Below are positions 15,679 through 22,388 of a stretch of 23,551 nucleotides of DNA, piece after piece. The position numbers were made by a program, and so were the translations under genes. The DNA comes from SZUA-430 sp964646885. Its GTDB lineage: Bacteria; Pseudomonadota; Alphaproteobacteria; Micropepsales; Micropepsaceae. Where the stretch lies: the NCBI GenBank assembly GCA_964646885.1, contig CAZYFM010000044.1, forward strand, positions 1 to 23,551, given 5' to 3'. A model generated the notes under the pieces. That model was not told where the DNA came from. It did no database searches and saw only the letters and a program-made list of their open reading frames with translations. Position 1 is the stretch's first letter. Each line of letters starts with the position of its first letter.

Positions 15679-16334
15679 GTGACGCCGACAAGCCTCACAG
15701 CGAAAACTTGCGGGAAAAGCTCCTGGCGGAAGTCCTCAAGCACGTCGCCTTCGACGGCTGGACGGACAAGACGCTCCATGAGGCCGCGGCGAGCCTGAAG
15801 CTTGACGACGCGGATGCGCGGGTCGCGTTCCCGCGCGGGATCGTCGACGCGATCACGTTTTTCTCCCATCAGGCAGACGACGCGGCCGAGGCGATCATCC
15901 TGAAAGCCGACCTGAAGTCGATGAAGGTCAGGGAACGCGTGGCTTTCGCAGTCAGGACCCGTATCGAAGTCATCGCCCAGCACAAGGAAGCGGCACGACG
16001 CGGGGCTGCACTCTTCGCGCTTCCCCAGCATGCCCTCGATGGCGCGTCATGCGTCTACAGGACCTGCGACATGATCTGGCGCGCGATTGGCGACACCTCG
16101 ACCGATTTCAATTTCTATACGAAGCGCGGCCTGCTTTCGGGCGTCGTGACCTCGACCATGCTCTACTGGTTCGGGGACAGCAGCGAAGACGCGGCCGAGA
16201 CATGGAAGTTCCTCGACCGGCGCATTGCCGACGTCATGCAGATCGAGAAAGTGAAGTCGGCCGTGCTGAAGGCCGCAAGCGGCCTGCCGAACCCGCTGAC
16301 GATCCTTGGTGCCCTGCGTTACCCGCGGGGCTGA
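15657..16334 (+). CDS. COQ9 family protein
   Basis: This 225-residue protein belongs to the COQ9 family, helical lipid-binding proteins that present ubiquinone intermediates to COQ7 in mitochondria; bacterial members occur in alphaproteobacteria. Recognisable parts are the TetR-like opening LREKLLAEVLKHVAFDGWT, the central DMIWRAIGDTSTDFNFYTKR and the following LLSGVVTSTMLYWFGDSSED, both strongly conserved. I start it at TTG 15657 with AAGG nearby, inside the last codons of def. A second TTG at 15708 would remove 17 variable residues and is possible. No ATG fits. Its 3' end overlaps the convergent CPBP gene by 16 bases, so there is no room for a terminator between them. Confidence 0.88.
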   Translation: MARKKRVSDADKPHSENLREKLLAEVLKHVAFDGWTDKTLHEAAASLKLDDADARVAFPRGIVDAITFFSHQADDAAEAIILKADLKSMKVRERVAFAVRTRIEVIAQHKEAARRGAALFALPQHALDGASCVYRTCDMIWRAIGDTSTDFNFYTKRGLLSGVVTSTMLYWFGDSSEDAAETWKFLDRRIADVMQIEKVKSAVLKAASGLPNPLTILGALRYPRG

Positions 16335-17116
16335 TGTTCCGCCTGCTGCACGCGCATCAGGGTGTTGCCGCAGGCACCGACGATGATGACGGCAATCGTG
16401 CCAAGCACGATGAATGCTGTCAGTGGCTCGTAGTGTGAGCCATAGGCGGGAAACGAGAACTGCGCGACATTGCACATGGCATGGAAGAGGATCGCGATGG
16501 CGACGCTTTCACCAGCATTCACGAACAGCCAGACCGTGATGATCCGCAGCGGCAGCATCGTGAGGCTCTGCCAGAGGATCCATTCGCTACTGCGGTCGGC
16601 CTGAAGGAACGGCACCAGGTGCCAGATCGCCCAGAGGCTTCCCAGAACGAGACCTGACGTCAGCGCATCCCAGCGCGCCCGCATGAGGGGATAGACGAGA
16701 CCCTGCCACCCGAGTTCTTCCCCGATCCCGCCAGCGACAAAGAGAACAAGGAAAATGCCAAGGGTTGAAGGCGAAATCTCGATCGCCGGAAGGTTTTCAC
16801 CCGCCAGGACCTGCAGGCCCCATGCAGCAGCCAGCGCGGCAGGCATCAATACCGCAGCGACAAGAAGCCAGGCGGCATTGCGGACACGCCCCACATCGGC
16901 AATCCGCGAAAACAGAGCGGCGAGCTGTCGTCTCCTGCCAGCCTTCCACGAAAGCCACAGGGCGATGGCCGCCGGAAGGCCAGCCATCAGCGCAGCGAGG
17001 GGAAGATTGATCGGAATGGGAAGGCGACCGACTGCATGACCAACAAGCCAGAACGGAACGGACAGCGCGAACAGAAGGACAAAGAAATGCCAGAGCGTGC
17101 TCCGGCCCGCGCTCAC
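16319..17116 (-). CDS. CPBP family intramembrane metalloprotease (CAAX/Abi type)
   Basis: This 265-residue multi-pass membrane protein belongs to the CPBP/Abi family, relatives of the CAAX protease Rce1. The motif region reads GGIGEELGWQGLVYPLM: EE is kept, but the Arg of EExxxR is Gln. It is followed by WAIWHLVPF and FHAMCN, which supply the two active-site His/Asn clusters. About seven hydrophobic segments are visible. I start it at GTG 17116, which overlaps the purK stop as GTGA, so it is the third cistron of the purE-purK transcript. A longer open frame exists upstream but lies inside purK. The substrate is unknown; roles range from protein maturation to bacteriocin immunity. A functional link to purine synthesis is not evident. 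Confidence 0.85.
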   Translation of the reverse strand: MSAGRSTLWHFFVLLFALSVPFWLVGHAVGRLPIPINLPLAALMAGLPAAIALWLSWKAGRRRQLAALFSRIADVGRVRNAAWLLVAAVLMPAALAAAWGLQVLAGENLPAIEISPSTLGIFLVLFVAGGIGEELGWQGLVYPLMRARWDALTSGLVLGSLWAIWHLVPFLQADRSSEWILWQSLTMLPLRIITVWLFVNAGESVAIAILFHAMCNVAQFSFPAYGSHYEPLTAFIVLGTIAVIIVGACGNTLMRVQQAEHQPRG

Positions 17117-18231
17117 CGCACCTGGTCCGGTCTGAGGCCCAGTGGATAGAGGCGCGTGACGTGCCCCATCTTGCGCCCTTCGCGCGCATCCGACTTGCCG
17201 TAGTGATGCACCGCGCAGGCAGGCTGCGAGGCCAGCGATTTCCATGTATGGATTTCATCGCCGAGCAGGTTCGTCATGATCGCATCGGAGTGGCGCATCG
17301 TGTCGCCCAGCGGCCACCCGCAAACTGCGCGGATGTGTTGCTCGAACTGGCTGACCGTGCAGCCGTCGATCGTCCAGTGTCCGGAATTGTGGACCCGCGG
17401 GGCAATCTCGTTGACGAGCAGCTCCCCCTTGTCCGTTTCGAACATCTCCACGGCCATGATGCCGACATAGTCGAAAGCGCCCAGCAACCGCTCGGCAATG
17501 CGCCGCGCCTCGGACTTCAGGCGCGCATTTGCCTTGGCTGGCGCAAGCGTTGTCCGCAGGATGTGGTTCTCATGCTGGTTCTCGACCAGGTCATAGCAGG
17601 CAATGGTGCCATCAAGCCCGCGCGCGGCAACCAGCGAAAGTTCACGCGTGAAGTTCACGAAGCCCTCGAGGATGCAGGGCACGCGGTGAAGTTCGTCCCA
17701 CGCCTTGCGCAGGTCCTGCGGGCTGCGGACCATGCGCTGGCCCTTGCCGTCATAGCCAAGACGCGAGGTTTTCAGCACTGACGGCACGCCGACGGACTTC
17801 AGCGCCTGTTCCAGCGTCACTTCCGAGTCCACCGCAGCAAACGGGGTCGTGAGGATGCCTGCATTGCGCGCGAACGTCTTCTCGGCCAGCCGGTCCTGGA
17901 TGACCGTCAGCGCCTTGGGGCACGGACGCACCGACTTCAGCGCGCTCAGGACACTGGCGGCGTCTCCCGGTACGTTCTCGAACTCATAGGTCACGACATC
18001 AACGCTGTTTGCGAAGGCGCGCAGCGCATCGTGGTCGCCATAGTGGCCGATCACGTGGACATCGCAGACCTGGAAGGCCGGACTGTCTTTTTCGGGCGCG
18101 TAGATTGCCGTCTTGAGGCCAAGGCGCGCGGCCGCCATCGCCAGCATGCGGCCCAATTGGCCACCTCCCAGGATTCCGACAGTTCCGCCCGGGCCGACGA
18201 CCCCTTGAGTGTCAGCGGCCATTGTCTTCAT
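17113..18231 (-). CDS. purK: N5-carboxyaminoimidazole ribonucleotide synthase
   Basis: PurK is an ATP-grasp enzyme that makes N5-CAIR from AIR, bicarbonate and ATP in purine synthesis. The 372-residue product starts with the nucleotide-fold segment VGILGGGQLGRMLAMAA. It continues with TYEFENVP, DRLAEKTF, KTSRLGYDGKGQ and the ATP-grasp metal site LLVNEIAPRVHNSGHWT. Start choice: ATG at 18231 or 18222, three codons apart, both inside the last codons of purE. The overlap with purE is 20 or 11 bases, which implies translational coupling. An open frame runs further upstream, but its residues belong to the shadow of purE. It ends overlapping the CPBP start. Confidence 0.95.
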   Translation of the reverse strand: MKTMAADTQGVVGPGGTVGILGGGQLGRMLAMAAARLGLKTAIYAPEKDSPAFQVCDVHVIGHYGDHDALRAFANSVDVVTYEFENVPGDAASVLSALKSVRPCPKALTVIQDRLAEKTFARNAGILTTPFAAVDSEVTLEQALKSVGVPSVLKTSRLGYDGKGQRMVRSPQDLRKAWDELHRVPCILEGFVNFTRELSLVAARGLDGTIACYDLVENQHENHILRTTLAPAKANARLKSEARRIAERLLGAFDYVGIMAVEMFETDKGELLVNEIAPRVHNSGHWTIDGCTVSQFEQHIRAVCGWPLGDTMRHSDAIMTNLLGDEIHTWKSLASQPACAVHHYGKSDAREGRKMGHVTRLYPLGLRPDQVR

Positions 18232-18745
18232 CGAACGGGGCTTCGGGAACATCGGCAGTCTGGCGTGCGCGGAACCCTTCAAGCCGCTTGGCGAGTTCCT
18301 TGTCGGACAGGGCAAGGATGGCAGCAGCAAGCAGTGCCGCATTCTTGGCACCAGGCTTGCCGATGGCCAGAGTGCCAACAGGAACGCCGCCCGGCATCTG
18401 GACGATCGACAGCAGGCTGTCGAGCCCATTGAGACCGGTCGCAGCGACCGGTACGCCAAGAACGGGTAGCGTCGTCATCGAGGAAGCCATGCCGGGAAGA
18501 TGCGCGGCGCCGCCGGCGCCGGCGATGATCACCTTCAGTCCCCGTGCCTTGGCGCCCTTGGCATAGGCAAACAGGCGGTCAGGCGTGCGATGCGCGGACA
18601 CGACCCGCACCTCGTGCTTGACGCCAAGCTTCTCGAGCGTTTCGGCCGCTTCTGACATCACCGCCCAGTCGGAACGGCTGCCCATGATGATTCCAACGTC
18701 GGCCTGGACGCGTTCGCTGGAAGATGGATTGGATTTTGGGGCCAT
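18212..18745 (-). CDS. purE: N5-carboxyaminoimidazole ribonucleotide mutase
   Basis: PurE converts N5-CAIR to CAIR, the step after PurK. The 177-residue protein has the class I signature MGSRSDW (21-27), the catalytic SAHRTP (50-55, His52) and the glycine-rich IIAGAGGAAHLPGMASSMT loop, core AGAGGAAHLPG, followed by LPVLGVPV. Length is normal. I chose the ATG at 18745, with AAGG about 6 bases upstream. About 15 N-terminal residues precede the conserved VGIIMGS core. The gene heads the purE-purK-CPBP operon. Its leader has a candidate -10 element and a 9-bp hairpin. No purine riboswitch could be identified by eye. Confidence 0.96.
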   Translation of the reverse strand: MAPKSNPSSSERVQADVGIIMGSRSDWAVMSEAAETLEKLGVKHEVRVVSAHRTPDRLFAYAKGAKARGLKVIIAGAGGAAHLPGMASSMTTLPVLGVPVAATGLNGLDSLLSIVQMPGGVPVGTLAIGKPGAKNAALLAAAILALSDKELAKRLEGFRARQTADVPEAPFDEDNGR

Positions 18746-18776
18746 TTTGGCCTTGCGCTTCCTGGTTGGCACGAAG

Positions 18777-18821
18777 CCGGAAGGGCACACCCCTCCCGGA
18801 CGAAAGAAGCGCCGCACTATA
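18777..18821 (-). promoter_or_regulatory. Candidate purE promoter -10 element and leader hairpin
   Basis: On the minus strand TATAGT (18821-18816) is a good -10 element about 70 bases before the purE start. A recognisable -35 is lacking. Between it and the gene, a 9-bp stem (18799-18791 with 18785-18777, one G-T pair, 5-base loop) would form in the leader. It has no T-run after it, so it is not a plain terminator. Confidence 0.4.
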
Positions 18822-18863
18822 AAGAAAGGGCAGGGTCATGTGAAATCCCAAGGTCAGGGATCG

Positions 18864-18899
18864 TTAAGCATTTGGTCGCAGCTTTGCCGTTAACGATTC
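18864..18899. promoter_or_regulatory. TTAA half-sites and a GANTC site upstream of the diguanylate cyclase
   Basis: TTAAGCAT (from 18864) and TTAACGAT (from 18890) resemble CtrA half-sites (TTAACCAT), and GATTC at 18895-18899 is a CcrM methylation site overlapping the second. The half-sites are 22 bases apart, so they do not form the standard N7 pair. Weak evidence, placed 45-80 bases before the gene. Confidence 0.25.
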
Positions 18900-18942
18900 G
18901 CCATGGGCCGTTTTGGATACGCTGCGTTATAGTGGGGCTGTC

Positions 18943-19680
18943 ATGAAGATTTCAGGCAACCGGACAGGCTCCGTTTCGGGCGCATCAGGTACGTCAGCCT
19001 ACTCGTCCGTCCAGAAGGCGACAGGCACCGCACCTGTGACGCCGGCCGCTCCCGTTTCCGACGTGTCATCGGTCCTGGGCATTCCCGAAGCCGAATTCAC
19101 ACCGCGCGTGAGGGACGCCATCCTGACGCTGATGGCAGAAGTGGACCGTCTCAAGGGCGAACTCGACCAGACCCGCGAACGCCTGGAGGCCGTGCAGGCC
19201 GTTGCCGACCAGGACAGCCTGCTGCCCTTGCTGAACCGGCGAGCCTTCGTGCGGGAGATGTCGCGCATCATTTCCTTCGGCGAAAGATACGACCTCACGG
19301 CGTCGCTGATCTATTTCGATCTTGATGGCTTCAAGGAAGTGAACGACACGCACGGACATGCAGCTGGTGATGCCGTCCTGAAGCATGTGGCCCAGGTGCT
19401 GACCGAAAATGTTCGAGGCTCGGATGTGGTCGGTCGCCTTGGCGGCGACGAATTCGGCGTCATTCTCGCAAAGGCAGACCGAGAGGCTGCAGAACGCAAG
19501 GCCGAGACGCTGGCCGGCCACCTGGCAGCCACGCCCTTTTCGTGGGAAGGTCATCCCGTCACGCTGTCCGTGGCGTTTGGCGTCCACGTGTTTCGCAAGG
19601 GTGAGAACCCTGACAATGCAATGGCGGATGCCGACAAGGCGATGTACGCGGCGAAGCGCCAGAAGAAGCCGTTCGGCTGA
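18943..19680 (+). CDS. Soluble diguanylate cyclase (GGDEF domain)
   Basis: This 245-residue protein should make cyclic di-GMP from two GTP. The GGDEF domain (about 85-243) has an intact active site RLGGDEFGVIL (G167-F171). An RxxD inhibitory site (RGSD, 158-161) lies five residues before it, so product inhibition is likely. FDLDGFKEVNDTHGHAAGD supplies the metal and guanine contacts. The N-terminus (about 1-45) is a Ser/Ala/Thr-rich, probably disordered stretch. It is followed by a helix (about 55-88, LMAEVDRLKGELDQTRERLE) likely to form a dimerising coiled coil. There is no membrane segment or sensor domain. I chose the ATG at 18943, giving MKISGNRTG. It ends 3 bases before the convergent DUF465 stop codon. 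Confidence 0.92.
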   Translation: MKISGNRTGSVSGASGTSAYSSVQKATGTAPVTPAAPVSDVSSVLGIPEAEFTPRVRDAILTLMAEVDRLKGELDQTRERLEAVQAVADQDSLLPLLNRRAFVREMSRIISFGERYDLTASLIYFDLDGFKEVNDTHGHAAGDAVLKHVAQVLTENVRGSDVVGRLGGDEFGVILAKADREAAERKAETLAGHLAATPFSWEGHPVTLSVAFGVHVFRKGENPDNAMADADKAMYAAKRQKKPFG

Positions 19681-19683
19681 ACC

Positions 19684-19974
19684 TCAGGCGATGATGTCGG
19701 GAAGCATGGAATCTTCCAGCTTCGTGATCTGGTCCTTCAGCATCAGCTTGCGCTTCTTCAGCCGCTTGAGCAGCAGCTGGTCACTCGACACGGACGTGAC
19801 GAGGGATTGAATCTCGTCGTCGAGCTCACGATGTTGTTTCTTCAGGTCCGCGAGCATTGCAAACGTGGCTTTGTCCACGCCTTCCGGCGCCGCGCAATCC
19901 GCGTCAGCCGCCTGCCCACTGACGAGCGTCAGCCTGGGACCATCATTGCCGTCGCCGTCTTTTGAAGATCCCAT
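19684..19974 (-). CDS. DUF465 (YdcH-like) protein, long form
   Basis: This 96-residue protein has a C-terminal DUF465 helical hairpin: LKKQHRELDDEIQSL (about 43-57), then LLLKRLKKRKLMLKDQITKLE (about 66-86). The family is small, coiled-coil-like and of unknown function. The first 40 or so residues are an extra acidic, glycine-rich tail not usual in the family. The ATG at 19974 was chosen; the frame runs on upstream without a better start, and a shorter start is possible. It faces a second, shorter DUF465 gene across a 230-base divergent intergenic region and converges with the diguanylate cyclase. Confidence 0.75.
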   Translation of the reverse strand: MGSSKDGDGNDGPRLTLVSGQAADADCAAPEGVDKATFAMLADLKKQHRELDDEIQSLVTSVSSDQLLLKRLKKRKLMLKDQITKLEDSMLPDIIA

Positions 19975-20166
19975 GACCTGCGTGTCAGTCCGAGAAGCAA
20001 GATGCCCGTGAAGCCGGAACTCTAGCACAATTAGCTACCAATTTCTTTCGCAAGCGCGAAGCGCATGCCGCATTTGCAATGCAATTCTGACTACAAACTG
20101 AGCACGTGCATTAACATAAAATTTGCAACCAGCTCAATATCGCCGCTGACAAATCCACCATTCTAT

Positions 20167-20181
20167 GATTCAATTCGAGTC
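20167..20181. promoter_or_regulatory. Two closely spaced GANTC (CcrM) sites in the DUF465 intergenic region
   Basis: GATTC (20167-20171) and GAGTC (20177-20181) lie ten bases apart, 24-38 bases before the short DUF465 gene. GANTC is the CcrM methylation site in Caulobacterales and can tie expression to replication. A weak CtrA-like half-site TTAACAT lies at 20111-20117. Function is inferred. Confidence 0.35.
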
Positions 20182-20204
20182 CTCAAACGCACGGAGGCAC
20201 GTAA

Positions 20205-20378
20205 ATGGGCCTAGAGTCGCATATCCAGGAGCTCACGGATAAGCATCACAAACTCGATCTGCAAATCAGGGATGAACAGCATCGCCCGCACCCGGACGAC
20301 ATAGTGCTGGCGGAACTCAAGAAGCGGAAGTTGCGTCTCAAGGAAGAAATAGAACGTCTCAGGCTTGAGATAAACTAG
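20205..20378 (+). CDS. DUF465 (YdcH-like) protein, short form
   Basis: This 57-residue protein reads MGLESHIQELTDKHHKLD at its start and ends with the basic-acidic helix LAELKKRKLRLKEEIERLRL. The two helices with LxxKHxxLD and LKKRKLxLKEEIxRL patterns are the DUF465 signature, here in its minimal form. GGAGG lies 7 bases before the ATG, a strong ribosome site. It is the short counterpart of the divergent long DUF465 protein, and the two could form mixed coiled coils (inference). It is followed by a strong hairpin terminator. Confidence 0.85.
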   Translation: MGLESHIQELTDKHHKLDLQIRDEQHRPHPDDIVLAELKKRKLRLKEEIERLRLEIN

Positions 20379-20413
20379 GACAGCCAGACAGTTCTTTGTT
20401 CAGAGTTTCGGTG

Positions 20414-20458
20414 ACGCCTTCGGAATGCGGATTGCATTCCGGAGGCGTTGTCATTTTT
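20414..20458 (+). terminator. Hairpin terminator after the short DUF465 gene
   Basis: A 15-bp stem (20414-20428 with 20434-20448, one G-T pair) with a 5-base loop is followed five bases later by TTTTT. It separates the short DUF465 gene from the convergent acyl-CoA synthetase and may end transcription from both sides. Confidence 0.7.
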
Positions 20459-20480
20459 GGAGCCTCGAGGTGACCCGGTC

Positions 20481-22106
20481 TCAGTTCTTGAGAGCCATCT
20501 CGCGCAATTTGAACTTCTGGATCTTTCCTGTCGACGTCTTTGGCAGTTCGCAGAACACCACCGTTCTCGGCACCTTGTAGCCAGCGATGTGGCTGCGCAC
20601 GAAGGCGATGATCTCTTCCGGCGTCGCGCTTGCGCCCTTCTTCAGTTCGATGAACGCAACAGGCGTCTCTCCCCACTTCGGGTCAGGCTTGCCGGCGACG
20701 CCGGCGAGACCCACCGCGGGGTGCTTCATCAGCACGTCCTCGACCTCGATCGACGAGATGTTCTCGCCGCCCGAGATGATGATGTCCTTCGACCGGTCCT
20801 TGAGCTGGATATAGCCATCAGGGTGCCAGACGCCGAGATCGCCCGAATGAAACCAGCCATCCTTGAACGCCGCCGCACTGGCCGTCGGGTTCTTGAGGTA
20901 GCCCTTCATCACGACATTGCCGCGGAAGAACACTTCGCCCATCTGCTCGCCGTTCTTCTCGACGTCCTTCATGGTCTCCGGATCCTTGACCGCGAGTGCC
21001 TCAAGCACGGGATATCTGACGCCCTGGCGCGCCTTGATGCGGGCGCGCTCCTCCATCGGCTGTGAATCCCATTCAGAGTGCCACGCATTCACGACCGCCG
21101 GCCCGTAGGTTTCGGTCAGGCCGTACACATGATGAACCTGGAAGCCGGCGGCCTCCATGCGCGCGAGCGTGGCTGCAGGCGGAGGCGCAGCCGCCGTCAT
21201 GAACTCGACCTTTGTCGTGAGCGGCCGGCGTTCCTCGTCCGTCGCGTCGACCAGCATGCTCATCACGATTGGCGCGCCGCACATGTGCGTGACGTTGTAC
21301 TTCGCGCAGGCCTCGAACATGTTCGCGGCGTTCACGCGCCGCAGGCACACATGCGTGCCGGCGACGACCGAGATCGTCCACGTGAAGCACCAGCCATTGC
21401 AATGGAACATGGGCAGCGACCAGAGATACACGGGATGCGCCCGGATCGACGCCGAGATCACATTCCCCATGGCCAGCAGGTAAGCCCCGCGCGAGTGGAA
21501 AACGACACCCTTCGGATTTCCTGTGGTGCCGCTTGTGTAGTTCAGCGTGATCGCCTGCCATTCATCCTTCGGCAGCTCCCACGCAAAATTCGGATCGCCA
21601 CCTTTCAGGAAGGCCTCGTATTCGATCTCGCCGATCAGCTCGCCGCCCTTGAACTCATGATCGTCAATGCCGATGAGATATGGCTTCACCTTGCAGAGCT
21701 TCAGTGCGTCCTTCGCCAGCGCACCAAACTCTCGATCGACCATCAGAACCTTTGCCTCGCCATGGTCGAGGATAAACGCGATCTCCTGCGCACTGAGACG
21801 GTAGTTGATGGCGTTGAGCACGGCGCCGGCCATCATCACGCCGTAGTGCGCGTCGAGCATCGCCGGCACGTTTGGCGCAATGACCGCAACCGTATCCCCG
21901 AGCCCGATCCCGCGCTTCGATAGTGCCGATGCCAGGCGCCGGCAGCGCGCATAGAACTCTTCATAGGTGATGCGCAGGTCACCATGGATGATGGCGGTCG
22001 TCTTGGGATAGACGAAGGCTGCGCGTTCGAGAAAGGTGAGGGGAGACAGCGGCTGGTAGTTCGCCGGGTTCTTGTCCAGGTCCATCTCGTATGGATTACG
22101 CGTCAT
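20481..22106 (-). CDS. Acyl-CoA synthetase (AMP-forming)
   Basis: This 541-residue member of the adenylate-forming (ANL) family activates a carboxylic acid to its acyl-CoA through an acyl-AMP. Motifs are the P-loop YTSGTTGNPKG (190-200), HVYGLTETYGPA, the hinge region HSGDLGVWHPDGYIQLKDRSKD (core SGDLGVWHPDGY) and the C-terminal PKTSTGKIQK with catalytic Lys528. The opening PANYQPLSPLTFLERAA and FHCNGWCFTW are typical of the medium-chain fatty-acid and methylmercaptopropionate (DmdB-like) CoA ligases. Substrate is not determined. I chose the ATG at 22106, with AAGGG about 8 bases upstream. Another ATG eight codons earlier has a poorer site. It is a single-gene unit. Confidence 0.92.
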   Translation of the reverse strand: MTRNPYEMDLDKNPANYQPLSPLTFLERAAFVYPKTTAIIHGDLRITYEEFYARCRRLASALSKRGIGLGDTVAVIAPNVPAMLDAHYGVMMAGAVLNAINYRLSAQEIAFILDHGEAKVLMVDREFGALAKDALKLCKVKPYLIGIDDHEFKGGELIGEIEYEAFLKGGDPNFAWELPKDEWQAITLNYTSGTTGNPKGVVFHSRGAYLLAMGNVISASIRAHPVYLWSLPMFHCNGWCFTWTISVVAGTHVCLRRVNAANMFEACAKYNVTHMCGAPIVMSMLVDATDEERRPLTTKVEFMTAAAPPPAATLARMEAAGFQVHHVYGLTETYGPAVVNAWHSEWDSQPMEERARIKARQGVRYPVLEALAVKDPETMKDVEKNGEQMGEVFFRGNVVMKGYLKNPTASAAAFKDGWFHSGDLGVWHPDGYIQLKDRSKDIIISGGENISSIEVEDVLMKHPAVGLAGVAGKPDPKWGETPVAFIELKKGASATPEEIIAFVRSHIAGYKVPRTVVFCELPKTSTGKIQKFKLREMALKN

Positions 22107-22195
22107 CTCAAGGCCCTTGTGCCAGATCATTCCAACAGGACCGGGACCCTATCCAACCCGTTTTCCAAGGGCAACAGACTGTCTGCCTGTCAGAA

Positions 22196-22346
22196 GGGTT
22201 CACGCGAAGGCGCGAAAACGCGAACGAACGCAAAGCGATATCACTTACGGCGCGAAGCGCCATTCAGGCGATTGATGCGCCTGCGGCGCAAGACCGGTCG
22301 TCACGAATTTCGCGTTGTTCGCGTTTTCGCGCCTTCGCGTGAACCC
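22196..22346. repeat. Long inverted repeat (two perfect 30-bp arms, 91-bp spacer)
   Basis: The arms 22196-22225 and 22317-22346 are perfect reverse complements over 30 bases, with similarity continuing imperfectly inward. The arm is itself built of short GCGAA/CGCG units. The spacer holds smaller palindromes (GGCGC/GCGCC at about 22250-22261; AGGCG/CGCCT at about 22266-22282). The element fills most of the 282-base space between the acyl-CoA synthetase and the amidohydrolase, both starting outward from it. It could fold as a large hairpin or cruciform. It has no recognisable transposase and no T-run typical of a terminator. It looks like a dispersed palindromic (REP/MITE-like) repeat, but other copies cannot be seen in this window. 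Confidence 0.85.
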
Positions 22347-22388
22347 CATTCCGCCACCCTTGACCGCGACCCACCACGCGTTCCAACA

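Noticed and set aside
22072..22342. Short open frames across the inverted repeat with TRRRENAN-like translations on both strands
   Set aside because: The peptides arise from the repeat arms read on either strand. They have no ribosome sites and no family resemblance.
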